In this document: in pieces, positions 30,165-41,504 of the stretch | Layout of the letters: each line of letters starts with the position of its first letter | Position numbering within the stretch: position 1 is the stretch's first letter | From: Ochotona curzoniae | Taxonomy: Eukaryota > Chordata > Mammalia > Lagomorpha > Ochotonidae | Assembly: GCF_017591425.1 (NCBI RefSeq) | Contig: NW_024466459.1 | Coordinates: 1,240,001 to 1,304,000 of the forward strand | DNA: 64,000 bases | Reading direction: 5' to 3' | Notes under the pieces: model-generated | Database searches by the model: none | What the model was told of the DNA's origin: nothing | Seen by the model: only the letters and a program-made list of their open reading frames with translations | Position numbers and translations under genes: made by a program

Positions 30165-30820
30165 AGTATTAAAACTTTTGCCACACTGTACAAAATGGTG
30201 CCTAATGTGCCACTACTAGAGTTCTTGATCTGCTGGTTGTGAGGTATGAGGGCTACCCGGATCTATCTTGGGGTGGAATCTGTAGGATGCAATGTTGTTG
30301 CAGTTCACTGAACCAGAAATGAGTTCACTCCCAGCTCAGTGCATGCTCAGTCCTGTCTCATTGCTTTATCTTCCTGCGCAAAATGGCACTTGATTCAGCT
30401 CTAGGGGGCAGACTGAGCTGTGAAATCCACCCTGTTCCCGCACTGCCCGTCTGGGAACCGCTGTTCTGTCTCTGCTCCCGGTGAAATCAAACAGACCAGC
30501 AGGATGGGCAGTTCTTTGTCTGGGCTCACCTCCTGGGTTCCCGTGAACTCCCCCCTTTCTGTCTTGTTGATGGTGGAGCTCTGGCAGCCAGTGCAGTTCA
30601 GATCGCTGCTTGTTGAATGCCACTGAGATATCAGTCACTGCGGCACCACACCGTTGTGTCCACTGCTTTCCTGTGTCTGTCAGTCTCCAGGTGCCCCTCT
30701 GCTCTCATTCTGTCCTCTTCTATTTCCTGGACTGTGCCCTCTCTACTTCATACTGGCTAATGATTCTCCATCTGTTTAAACATGTCCTTACCGTATTCTA
30801 CCATCTTGATTCAGCATATC
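30165..30820 (-). mobile_element. Possible LINE-1 5' region or LTR remnant
   Basis: GC-richer block with no gene, bounded by SINEs. Its character resembles an L1 5' UTR. It could belong with the 29165-29995 fragment as a deleted element. Low certainty. Confidence 0.3.
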
Positions 30821-30821
30821 T

Positions 30822-31160
30822 TTTTTTTTTTTTTTAAGATTTATTAAATATATTGGAAAGGCAGATATACAGAGAGGAGGAGAGGCAGAGAGGAAGATCT
30901 TCCATCTGTTGATCTACACTCCGTGTGACCACAATGGCTGGAACAGAGCTGATCTGAAAGTAGGAGCCAGGAGCTTCCTCCAGGTTTCTCATGTGGGTGC
31001 AGGGTCCCAAGGCCATGGACCATCCTTGACTGCTTTCCCTGGCCACAGGCGGGGAGCTGGATGGGAAGTGGGGTAGCTGGGATTAGAACTGATGCCGACA
31101 TGGGATCCTGGCATGTGCAAAGTGAGGACTCCAGCCACTAGGTTACTGTACTGGGCCCAT
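30822..31160 (-). mobile_element. SINE (CSINE)
   Basis: Full-length minus-strand copy from the T-run/aagatttattaaatatattgg to the head at 'gttactgtactgggccc'. Confidence 0.88.
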
Positions 31161-31192
31161 ATTTAGCATATTTTTAATAACAGGCTTTTCTT

Positions 31193-31526
31193 TTTTTTCT
31201 CTCTTTTTTTTTTTTTAAGATTTTTTTTATTGGAAAGGAGGATATACAGAGAGGAGAGACAGAGAGGAAGATCTTCCATCCGATGATTCACTCCCCAAGT
31301 GAGCGCAACGGCCGATGCTATGCCGATCCGAAGCCAGGAGCCTCTTCAGGGTCTCCCACGCGGGTGCAGGGTCCCAAAGCTTTGGGCCGTCCTCGACTGC
31401 CTTCCTGGGCCACGGGCAGGGAGCTGGAAGGGAAGCGGGGCCACCGGGATAGAACCGGCGCCCATATGGGATCCCGGGCGTGCAAGGTGAGGGCCTTAAC
31501 CACTTGCGCCACCGCGCCGGGCCCAC
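31193..31526 (-). mobile_element. Young SINE (CSINE) with target-site duplication
   Basis: Full-length minus-strand copy. Box A-like (gtggcgcaagtggttaag on the minus strand) and box B (ggttctatccc) are recognisable. It is flanked by a duplication acaggcttttctt (31185-31197 and just after the head). Confidence 0.92.
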
Positions 31527-31840
31527 AGGCTTTTCTTGAAAAGAAATGAAAGTCCCATAGAGCTAAGTTTGGCAAAAAAAAAAAAAGGTGCCTAAGTAAT
31601 GCCATTTTTGCCCAAAAAATTACAGATTAGTTTAATAAAAAGTTTTACTTTATTGCTTAAAATCCAGTTCTAAATTACTCCCAGAAAAGGTTTGAAAAAT
31701 GTTGTCATCGATGGATTAAGCTTCTAGTTTTCCGAGAGAGTTATACTGGGGAGTTTAAATTTGTCCAGGCCTATTAGGCTGTGATTATATTTTGAAAAGA
31801 CCGAGAAGAAACACTTCCATCCTAGCACAGAAGGTAGATT

Positions 31841-32006
31841 TGGGGCCCAGCACAATGGCCCCATGGCTAAAGCCTTGTCGCAGAAACATCAGGATCTCAT
31901 ACAGGCACCACTGTGGCCACTTTAGGAATGAACAAGCAGATGGAAGATCTTTCTCTCTGTAATTTTGCCTTTCCAATGAAACTAAATAAAATCTTTTTTT
32001 TAAAAG
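31841..32006 (+). mobile_element. Internally deleted SINE
   Basis: Plus-strand head (ggcccagcacaatggccc) joined to the 3' part (tggccactttaggaatgaac through ataaaatctt). About half of the element is missing. Confidence 0.7.
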
Positions 32007-32850
32007 GTAGACTTGCATATAATTCAATGTATGAAAATACAAATATGAAATTAATAAAGTAGTTACTCATATATGTCATATCCATAATGTCCTGGGCACT
32101 GTGCTAGGTGCTGGAATACAAGATAAATTAATTATAGCTTTTTTTGTATTCAAGGGATTCCTAGGATAGTGATGATGATTACGTAAGTATACTAATTCAG
32201 CAAAGTGTACTATACTTTAATATATTCAGTTTTCAGAAATCTTGTTTGGCACAGAGTGAGTTCAAAGAGGAGATAATAAGTAAGGGATTGTGAAATGGGG
32301 CAAGCAAAACACATGGATCAGATAAATGGTGAACAGAGAAGTTAATGCTTAAGATCTAACCCAGCCCAAGTTTGCTTGGGGTACCGGGAGGCGTTCAGCC
32401 ATGGATGACTGGGCGTTCGTTCCCAGCGGTCCTGGAGAGAGGCTGGAGGGAAAATTCCTCCCTGACACCAGAGAATGAGACTCCAGGAACCCTGTTCTCT
32501 TGATTCACCATTTTCCACTGGACAATGCCAGAGAAACACTGCCCAATTTCATTCTGTAAACTGCTTTCATGTTTCCATGCGAACAACCTCCAGTTAACTG
32601 CGGGATGGAGGCAAACTAGTAGAAGGAGCAATACAATACAAGCATGTTTAGGAATCCTGCTCATCAGAAATCCCCTCCTGATGTCTCATCTTTTCCCCCT
32701 CATCTTTTTGACCGTGCAAACAGATTCCAGAAGCTGTTTCAGTCCGCCCATGCTGCGGGTGTTCTTGTGGCAGCTTCTCCAGACCATATGAGGTTCCAGG
32801 ACGGCTAGTAATGCTTTTGATCCTTTTTCCAGACCCATGTCTTCCTTTCT
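32007..32850. other. TCAM1 5' flank
   Basis: No repeat or exon identified. A polypyrimidine tract with two AG sites (cag at 32830-32832 and ttctcggcag ending 32856) lies just before the TCAM1 start codon, suggesting the first coding exon may be preceded by a 5' noncoding exon. Confidence 0.35.
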
Positions 32851-32877
32851 CGGCAGATTTTGACCATTCTTCTGAAG

Positions 32878-35800
32878 ATGGAAATTCTGTTTGGTGTCTG
32901 TGTCCAGCTGGCCTCCCTCCCTCATCCAGGTAAGACTATGTGAGAGTTTGTTTAACCAGGATGTGTTGGGACACAGGGGACTGAGTTACTGAGGAAGGAA
33001 CCTGGAAGTCCTGGGTGGGTGGTGGGGACACGCGTGTTCATCTCTCAGAGGGGTTCATTTGGACCCCTCTGAGAGATAACCTGTTTCTTGACACCGATGC
33101 GTCTCTGGCTTGTATTCAGAATAGATCAAGTCATAAGTCAGAGCTCCCCCTAGGAAGCAGGCCTTCCTTGCTAGGCTCCCCAACGTCCCATGTCTGTCCT
33201 GCTTTCTCAAGAATATTTTCACTTTTTGTTGCCACCTTTGGCGATAACAAACTACAACAGGGTCTTGGGAGCACAGGGCCTACAGCTCAGTTGCAAGGAG
33301 TGAGCTTTCCTGATGGCAAGATAGGCCTTTTGTGGGTAACAGTGCCGTATGGGCTGTGACACTCAGAGGGGATTGGTATTTGGGAGAAGCAGCGGGTGGT
33401 AGATGTGGGCTAGCCAGATGGACCTTCAGGGAGGCCGTCAGGAGACCACGGCACTTGACCCTCATGGGCAGCTGAAGGTCAGCTGACATCTCTCTCTGCA
33501 CCTGAGACTTTTCACAAGCAGACTGGACTTGGAAAAACACTCCAAAAGCATCAGTTGCCCCATCATCAAAACCAAATGGAATGGTCTCCTTCTGGAAGAG
33601 ATGGAATATTCCATGGGAAATGAGTGATGTTAGGTCAGTCATTCTCACAATCTGGTTTTGGGCTTGTTTTGTCCCTGCCATACTTCCTGGCCCCGCCTTC
33701 ACAAGTTCACCATCATTCACCTGAGACAGTCACAGGTGAGTCAAGTGAAGGCCATCCTTTATCATCATTTGGGAGAACACTTGTTTTGAGGTATAGATAA
33801 TCATCATCGTAGTAAAACCACTTTGGCTCAGGAGCCCAGTATCCCCTCAGCAACCTCCAGCAGCCTCTCCTGGGGAGTTTCCAAGAATTCTTGAAGTTTA
33901 GAAACAGAATGGTTTGGTTTCCTTGGCATGATTTTTTGGCAACTTACAATTTCCCAAAGTAACACTAATTACAAGATTTCTATAAAGAAGATGGGTAGCT
34001 CACTTCTCGGCTTTTGGTTAAGATTAAGTGAAAGAAGATGGGTAGAGGGAATGGAAAAATCATTTGTTCACTGAAGATCTGGTTTTGGCCCAGTCCCTTG
34101 AGCCTTTTCCTCCAGGGCCAATTCCTTATTTCCTAGCTCAGAACCAGCTGGATGAACTGTGTATTGAGTCTGAGTCTCACTGGCACTCACTAGTTTCTTT
34201 GGCATTCTGTGGTTCATTTCAGGGTTCTCAGAGGAGCTATTTGAGGTTTCCATTTGGCCAAATCAGACCCTGGTAGAGTTTGGACAACCCCTAACGGTCA
34301 ACTGCAGCACCACCTGCCCAGACCCAGGCCCTGGAGGAATTGAGACCTTGTTGAAGAAGACCCAGGTGGACAAAGGGCCTCAGTGGAAGGAGTTTCTCCT
34401 GGAGGGCTTCACGGAGAATTCAGTGCTGCAGTGCTTCTTCTCTTGTGCGGGAATCCAGAAGGACTCGAGCCTTGACATTACCGTGTACAGTGAGTGGCAC
34501 CGAGGGCGCAGGATGGAGGTAGGGGGCTGTGGGAAGGGCACATGCGTCTTGGTCAGGGATGAATCCACGGGCTTCTTGAGGTGAGAGATCAGGGCGTTTG
34601 ATGGATTTCTGTCCACCTGTAGTGACTCCAGAGGCAGTTCTTGTCGGCTTTCCTGGGCCGGGGAAGAGGGGATGGTGGTGGTGGTCGTGTGTGTGTGTGT
34701 GTGTGTGTGTGGTTTTCTTCTGGCTTCTACATTAGTAGCGGCCCAGACAGGGCATGCAGATGTCTCTGCTTAGAGCAATGTTCAAGTACATGAAGTAACC
34801 GTTAATAATAATGACTTCCTTAAAGAAAAAAAAAATTATTTACTTATGAAAGGTAGAGTTACAGAGAGAGATCATTCATCTACTGGCTCATTCTCCAAAT
34901 AGCCAGGCCGAAGCCACAGGCTGCCTCAGAGTCTCCCGCACGGGCACAGCGGCCCAAGCACTTGGGCCATCTTTTGCTGTCTTCCCCTGTCCTAGCATCA
35001 GCAGCTGGGAATCAAACCAGGGCCCTCAAGGGATGCCAGTGCTACAGGTGGCAGCCCAACCTACTATACCACAGTGTAGGCCCCTATGCTAACTTCTCAA
35101 TGACTAAAAACAGAGTAAAACCAGTTCTGCATTATTTGCTACAAGTTCTTAGCATTAAGTAGGGATTGGAGAAAGGAGGGTCTTGGTGAGGCAGTTAGAG
35201 AAGTCTTCATGAAAAAGGAGGGGTTTAAATTCAGGGGACAGATGAAGAAAGCCTTTCAGGCAGTTTGAAAATAGCATCAGAAAGCATGTGACTGTAGGAA
35301 CAGGTGTGATGTTTATGAAGTTAAAAACTCAAGGGACTGGCACAATGGCTCAATGGCCAAATACTTACCTTGCAAGTGCTGAGATCTCATATGGGCACTG
35401 GTTTGTGTCCTGGTTGCTCCACTTCCCATCCAGCTCCCTGCTTGTGGCCTGGGAAAGCAGCAGAGGGTGGCACAAAGCCTTGGGACCCTGCACTTGTTTG
35501 TGGGAGTCCTGGAAGTAGTTCCTGGCTTTTGGTTTCAGATTGGCTCAGTTCTGGCCATTGTGGCCATTTGGGGAGTGAACCAGTGAATGGAAGTGTTTCT
35601 CTGTGTCTCTCCTTCTCTGTAAATCTGATCTGCCTTTCCAACAAAAATCTTTTTGGAAACATCACCTTGGTAAGCTAGGGTACAGGTTTCGTGTGCTGCC
35701 AAGGAAGTCCTGAAAAGCCGCTAGTGCTCCCAAGGCACATGTTGTCAGAGAAAAGCTCTCCAGAATGGCAGTGACATCAGAGCAAGGGTGCTCTCTACTG

Positions 35801-38670
35801 TTGTATTTCTCATCTATGGCTCCAGCTACTTGCAATAGCAGAAGCCAACAGGCTACCTCATCCCAGCTAGGGCAGGGTGGGCAGCAAGCCAATTCCAATC
35901 AGTTAGGGACAGAACCTTCTGGTTGGTTTTATCACAGTCCTCCTGTCCCATGCCATTGCTTCCTGGAGGGGGTCGCTCGCTATCTCACCATGTCCGTCTT
36001 TTTCTCTTCAAGAGCCACCAGAGCAGGTCATCTTGGAGTTGCAGCCTGCGTGGGTGGCCGTGGATGAAGCTTTCACAGTCAAGTGCCATGTCCCCAGTGT
36101 GGCACCTCTGGAGAATCTCACCCTTACCCTTCTCCAGGGTAACCAAGAACTACACAGAAAGAACTTCTGGAGTTTGGCTCCAGCCTCCCAAGCAGCTGAG
36201 GTCGCCATCAGTGTCAGAGCGCAAAGGGAGAATGACAGGTGCAACTTCTCCTGTCGCGCAGAGCTGGACCTGAGTTCACACGGGGGCGGGCTGGTCCACG
36301 GCAGCTCAGCCCCCAAGGTGCTCCGCATCTTCGGTGAGTCAGCCCTTGGGTCAAGGCAGGAATCTTGGGCTCCTGGCCGTGGCCTCTGGGACTGGGGGGT
36401 CCTGCAGGGTCCAGGGTGGAGGCGAGGGTGTGAGCATACGGAGCTGCCCCTCTGCTTGGGCTGTGAACTCTCTCCGGAGGAGACAGACATTTTAGTCCCC
36501 CGCCCTTGCTACATCTAGGAGCCTCCAAGTACATGGTTTATTGTGGCTTTTATCTTTTTCCCCCCCCTTTTCCTCATTTCTTGGCAGAGTTCTCTCAGAG
36601 CCCCCAGATCTGGGTCTCCTCACTTCTGGAAGTTGGGATGGCAGAGACAGTGAGCTGTGAGGTGGCTGGAGTGTTTCCAGCCAGAGAAATCACATTCCAC
36701 ATGGCCCTGGGCGATCAGGAGCTGAATGCTGTCCTCTCCTGGGAGGGTGACACGGCCTGGGCCAACGCCACCATTCGGGCCATGGAGCCCGGCGATCAGG
36801 AGCTCTCCTGCCTCGTCGCTCTGGGTTTGATGGAACAGAAAGCCCGACAGCCGGTGCATGTCTATAGTAAGTGGGCCGCCTCACTCCTTCCCCATGTGAC
36901 GGCACACACAGCCGCTGAAACCCCCGTTCATCTTTGCCACATACGATCTCAAGTGAACAGGAGACTTCACCTTTGTCATGGGTGAAAACACATCTTGCTG
37001 GTCTCACGGCGCCGCTGTAAGGCGTTGTCAGATGAGGCGTTCAGATCTCCGACACGCCCAGTGCCTCCCACTCAGCTTTTCCAGAGGAAGTAACGGTGTC
37101 CGAAGTCCTTCCTCTGAGGTCTGCCCACCAGAGGGCGCTGCTAGCAGCAAGGGTCCAGAAGTGGCTCCCAGTTTGGAGAAATGTGTGTTTTGTGTCTTTT
37201 TTTTCCTTCCAGGCTTCCCGCCACCTGTCCTGGAGATAGAAGAATCATACCCCTTGGCAGGGACAGATGTGAATGTCACCTGCTCAGGACATGTCCTGAC
37301 GTCACCCAGCCCTACTCTCCGACTTCAGGGAGCCCCAGCCCGCCCTGTGCCCGGGGATCCCACCTGGCTGCTGCTCACGGCCACAGAGGAGGATGATGGC
37401 CGAAATTTCTCCTGCGAGGCCTCTTTGGAGGTGCAGGGTCGGCAGCTGATTAAAACCTCCGTGGCCCAGCTCCATGTCCTATGTGAGTAGAGGCCTGATT
37501 TTTCCGGTCAAAACAAGGATGATTTGTTTGTCATGTCTAGAGATCTTGTAGCTTCATGATCAGAATTGCCACATTTTTTCTTATTTGAAAAAATAATGCA
37601 AGGAGACCATAAAATAAAATCCAAGAGTACCTAACCCTCCCTCCCTCCCTGGAGAGGAGGAGGAAAGGGGAGTTTGGGAATAGAAGGGGGATTAAAGTGG
37701 CTGAAAAGTGTTCGCTGCAGGCTAATGACTGCAGGGAACATAGGAAGTAATTGTTGGAAAGTTTGAAAAGTAGCAAAGTCAGCCCCATCCAGCTCCTCAC
37801 CTTCGAAACAAAGGTGGGAGCAGGACCACCGGGCTGACCCCTGACGGAGCAGTGTCAGCGTTTAGTCCGTCTGTAACAGTGTCCCAGAGGAGGGAGCTGA
37901 CAGTCCTTCGTTGGAGGGAGTGAGCTGTGGGTGGAAGGGACAGCATTTGGATTGAGAGAAGGAAAAGGAGGTGAGGATGAGGGTGCGAGGGAGCAGGGCG
38001 TGGTGGGCTTAGCACGTTTCTGGGGGGCCTCTCTTTTGCAGATGAGCCGCGGTTAGAGGAATCCAGTTGCCCTGGCAACCAGACGTGGGTGGAAGGGCTA
38101 GAGCAGAGGCTGGCCTGTGTTCCGAAGGGCAATCCGGCTCCAGCCGTGGTGTGCACCTGGAAGGGGGTGCTCTTCCCCCCAGGTGTGCCACAGAAAGCAA
38201 CCAAGAACCACACCGGCCTCTACTGCTGCACTGCCACCAACAAGCTGGGCTCCGTCAGCAAGGACATCAGGGTCCTCGTGCTAGGTGAGCTCTACCTGGT
38301 CCAGCTGGCAGTGCCCCGGGGCAGGGGCACAGGAAGAAGAAAGGGTGACTGTGTTGGGGAAGATGGGACGAGAAGTGGGAGGGGTGGGGTGGAGTGGAGT
38401 TATTAAACTTCCCAATTCTTCGTCTTTTGCGCTTGAGCAGGGTTAGAAGAAGGAGTCAGCTCCACCATCTTCATCATCATCATTGCCGCCCTGGGAGTCG
38501 GTGTAGTCACCCTCGCTCTGTACTTGAACTACCAGCCCTGCAAAATAAAGAAGAGGAAGCTGCCCTACAGGCAGCAAGCAGAGAGCCAAGAGGAGGAGGA
38601 CCGGCTGCAGGTCAACCAGCCGAGCAATGTGACTGGCATCACTGTTAACTCAAAGCAGCTCCAGGACTGA
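32878..38670 (+). CDS. TCAM1: TCAM1, ICAM-family testicular cell adhesion molecule, apparently intact
   Basis: Single-pass adhesion receptor of the ICAM family, known in rodents from male germ cells. Seven coding exons: 32878-32929, 34223-34489, 36013-36333, 36588-36866, 37213-37482, 38042-38284, 38441-38670. All introns are GT-AG and phase 1; total 1662 nt, 553 aa. Exon 1 gives a short hydrophobic signal-like segment (MEILFGVCVQLASL). Exons 2-6 give one Ig-like domain each. Domain 1 has the ICAM double cysteine pairs (NCSTTC and QCFFSC) and the integrin-contact motif GGIETLLKK. There are many N-glycosylation sequons. Exon 7 encodes a membrane span (STIFIIIIAALGVGVVTLAL) and a tail of about 50 residues ending KQLQD. 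No stop or frameshift was found. The start choice is the weakest point: an in-frame stop lies 60 bases upstream and the signal is short. Confidence 0.9.
34687..34710. repeat. (GT)n microsatellite in TCAM1 intron 2
   Basis: About twelve GT units. Confidence 0.9.
34825..35088 (-). mobile_element. SINE in TCAM1 intron 2
   Basis: Diverged minus-strand copy from 'aaattatttacttatgaaagg' to the head 'ccacagtgtaggcccc'. Confidence 0.7.
35334..35655 (+). mobile_element. SINE (CSINE) in TCAM1 intron 2
   Basis: Full-length plus-strand copy: ggactggcacaatggctc head to ttccaacaaaaatcttttt. Confidence 0.85.
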
Positions 38671-39655
38671 GCAGGACTGCTGCCTCTGAGTTCCCGGGGA
38701 GAGAAGGGTGGCTAGAGGAGAAACAACGTGAGGTCGTGTTGCTGTCGGTGTCCCCCGTCCCAGAAAGCAATGTTCCAGGCCCCCGGGCTCTCGCTGTCCA
38801 GACCCTCGCCTTTCTCCCTGATGTTCACTCTGCCACCAGTGCTTCCATTGTCAGTATGCAGCCAGTGAGATCTCTGGCATCTTGCCAAGATAAAAAAAAA
38901 AAATTATTTCTACTTTCTCCCAAACACCAAATTAAAGAGATAATCGGAAGCAGCATAGAGCAAGTCATTTCTCATGATTTCCTGATAACGAATTTTCTTA
39001 GTCTGAAACCAGAGCTTTAAAGAGGGCAAGAACTAAACCGAAGGGTAAGAATGACAACTCTGTTTCCATACCCACCTTCTTTGGCTCCTCTGCCCTGTGG
39101 CTCTGGAATGCCACGGTCCAGAGCCGAGCTTGAAGACAACATCAAGTGTCTGTGTGTGGCTATCTAGTGGGCCCTGTGGATCAGGTAGTAACTTCCTTAG
39201 CTTAAAATTGTCAGCCCGGAGTGAAAGCTCACGCTGTTCCTTGAATCCTTACAGATTTGGGGCCCCAAGCAGCTCTCAATTCCTTTTCCTAAACCATCGT
39301 AATCATCTCCGCATGCACTGTTTTTTTACCCCACGGGTCTTTAGGTCAGAGTTTCAAATGTTTACTCACCGTTTTCACAGAGAAACCGGTGTTTTCGTCT
39401 GTCTACAAAGTGAACGTGGGGCGCGGTCCTCTTGTCCCCGTGTCCCTGTGTGATTTTGTGATTCAGCTTGTCTGAGCATGTGCGCTCATCCTTGGAGAAG
39501 GCATGAAGAATCACCAAAAACAGTTATTTTCTTCCAAATCAGTCATGAAATGTTGGAAATGTTGGTTATTGGAAAAATTAAAATGATTAATTTTGAATCA
39601 ATGTATTTTCCTTTTGTGTCATTGTTGAAAGCTTTTTAAAAGTATCTTCAAAGAA
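38671..39655 (+). other. TCAM1: TCAM1 3' UTR and downstream flank
   Basis: After the stop there is a variant polyadenylation signal ATTAAA at 38931-38936. Beyond it is unassigned AT-rich DNA. The exact 3' end is uncertain. Confidence 0.45.
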
Positions 39656-40190
39656 TTAAAAATTAAAAAAATATTTTTATCTACTTGAAGGACAGAGCAA
39701 GAGACAGACCAAGAACTTCGAGAACTGAGCATTTGGAGAAGTAAGGCAGCTGGTTTAGAAGAGCGGTACGGGGCAGCCTAAGCTGGGGGAAGCTTCTCTA
39801 GCCATTTCCGCATCAGAATCAAGAGCACCAGACAGGCACCATGCCACCCTGCAAACCCCCACCTCTGGGCCCAGTACCCTGAGGCACCGTAAATCCAAAT
39901 GGGAGAAGCCTGAACGTGGGACTGCCTGCTTCCCACAGTTAGCTGGATGCTAAGCCTGCTGGGGCCTTTGCTTGGCGGAGCCCCGGGGTGCCCTGTTCAC
40001 AGGCAGCCTCGTCCATCCAGCAGGTCAGCAGCCGCAGAGCTGAGGGAGGACACTGCAGTGCTGGGCCCAGACAGCTGCAGGCAGCTCCCTGTGTGGGTGT
40101 CCAGGATCGCAGGGCCCAGAGTTTAGGTTAAGCAGTCCTAGAGGCCCTCCACAGGTGGGCCAGGCTCTTGTACATTCAGAATCTCTTCCA
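39656..40190. other. Unassigned intergenic DNA
   Basis: A possible SINE remnant (ttatctacttgaaggacag, 39678 on) at the left end. Otherwise nothing supported. Confidence 0.3.
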
Positions 40191-40249
40191 GTTTTCTTTC
40201 CATCCCCTGCCAGGTTCGTACAATCCGGGGTCATACAGCACCTCCAATT

Positions 40250-40250
40250 C

Positions 40251-40282
<32 letters not shown>

Positions 40283-40599
40283 ATTTTTATTATTTTTTTA
40301 TTGGAAAGGCAGATATACAGAGAGGAGAGACAGAGAGGAAGATCTTCCGTCCGATGATTCACTCCCCAAGTGAGCGCAACGGGCCGATACTATGCCGATC
40401 CGAAGCCAGGAGCCTCTTCCGGGTCTCCCACGCGGGTGCAGGGTCCCAAAGCTTTGGGCCGTCCTCGACTGCTTTCCCAGGCCACAAGCAGGGAGCTGGA
40501 AGGGAAGTGGGGCTGCCGGGATTAGAACCGGCGCCCATATGGGATCCCGGGCGTGCAAGGTGAGGACCTTTAACCACTTGCGCCACCGCGCCGGGCCCA
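40250..40599 (-). mobile_element. Young SINE (CSINE) with target-site duplication
   Basis: Full-length minus-strand copy with a T-run of about 24. Flanked by the duplication agcacctccaattctt (40238-40253 and 40599-40614). It splits the possible GH-like exon 5 remnant from the rest. Confidence 0.95.
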
Positions 40600-40619
40600 G
40601 CACCTCCAATTCTTAATTT

Positions 40620-40900
40620 TTTTACAAAAAAAATTTCATTGTATTTAAAAGGCAGAGAGTGCTTCTGTGATCTTGTCACTCCAAATACCCAGAACAGGTC
40701 TGGGCCAGGCTGAAGGCAAGCACCAGGATACCAACCTGGGTCTCCCACATGGGTGCCAGGGACTCCAGTTCTTGAGTCATCAACCACCGCCTCCTAGGCA
40801 AGACACAGTAGGAAGCTGAGTTGGAAGCAGAGTAACTGGGATTTGAACCTAGCATACTGAGATGGGATATGAGCATACCTGTGCCAAATGCTAGTCTCCT
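40620..40900 (-). mobile_element. Old SINE
   Basis: Diverged minus-strand copy: 'tttaaaaggcagagagtgc', 'tgggtctcccacatgggtgcc' and 'gaagcagagtaactgggatt'. Confidence 0.65.
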
Positions 40901-40904
40901 TGTC

Positions 40905-41245
40905 ATTTTGTTTTTAAATCTATTTTTATTGGAAAGAGTTACAGAGGGGCACACCTTGACTCAACTGGATAATCCTCCACCTCCAAGAATGGCTTCCCAT
41001 ATGATCACCTGTTGTATCCCAAGTACTCCACTTCCAATCCAGCTCCCTACTTGTGGCCTGGGAAAGCAGTGGAGGACAGCCCAAAGCCTTGGGACCCTGC
41101 ACCCGTGTAGGAGACCTGGAGGAGATCCTGGGTTTGGATCAGCTTAGCTCTGGCTGTTGTAGTCACTTGGGGAGTGAACCATCAGACAGAAGATCTTTCT
41201 GTCTCCTCTCTCTAAGTCTTCCTTTCCAATGGAATACATAAAGAG
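40905..41245 (+). mobile_element. Nested SINEs
   Basis: A minus-strand 3' fragment (ttttaaatctatttttattgg, to about 40946) is followed by a plus-strand copy whose body and tail (ccacttccaatccagctccc through tttccaatggaatac) end at the GH-like fragment. Confidence 0.7.
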
Positions 41246-41504
41246 TTACAGAGAGCTCCATGTCCTGTCAGCCAGGCGAGGAGGTGGAGATGATTGGGGT
41301 GGGGCCACCCAGCTCCTGTTCCCAACTGCGCCTCACAGGCTAGGCCAGCCTGAGGTCCTTCTCTGTCCTTCCACCATTCACAGATCTCTGCTGGGCCTTG
41401 TCCTGCACTGGGAGCCAAGAACTGCATCCTGGTCTGGCCCCCTCTGCTGTCCAGTGCTGTTATGGCACCTCTACTGTAGGAAACTCCTTAGTACCATGGG
41501 TGTT

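Larger units (their letters stand above)
40195..41500 (-). pseudogene. Degraded GH-like gene fragment interrupted by SINEs
   Basis: Minus-strand sequence aligns with the GH gene about 4 kb away. An exon 3-like segment (41486-41382) ends AAGGCCCAGCAGAGATCT then gtgaat, against GH GAGGCCCAGCAGAGATCC then gtgagt. A similar-length intron follows (41381-41265), with acceptor gctgacag and GACATGGAGCT, the start of GH exon 4. Exon 4 is cut off at about 41250 by a SINE. The exon 3-like part is 105 nt (GH 117) and has an in-frame TAA, so it is not functional. A weaker exon 5-like remnant at about 40196-40235 reads D-C-T-N-L-A-G-D, against D-T-N-L-R-G-D in GH. Exons 1 and 2 are not found. The position between TCAM1 and GH corresponds to the primate GH2/CSH cluster. 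Confidence 0.75.

Noticed and set aside
31440..31526. tRNA-like sequence with A and B boxes
   Set aside because: It is the tRNA-derived head of a SINE, repeated throughout the window, not a tRNA gene.
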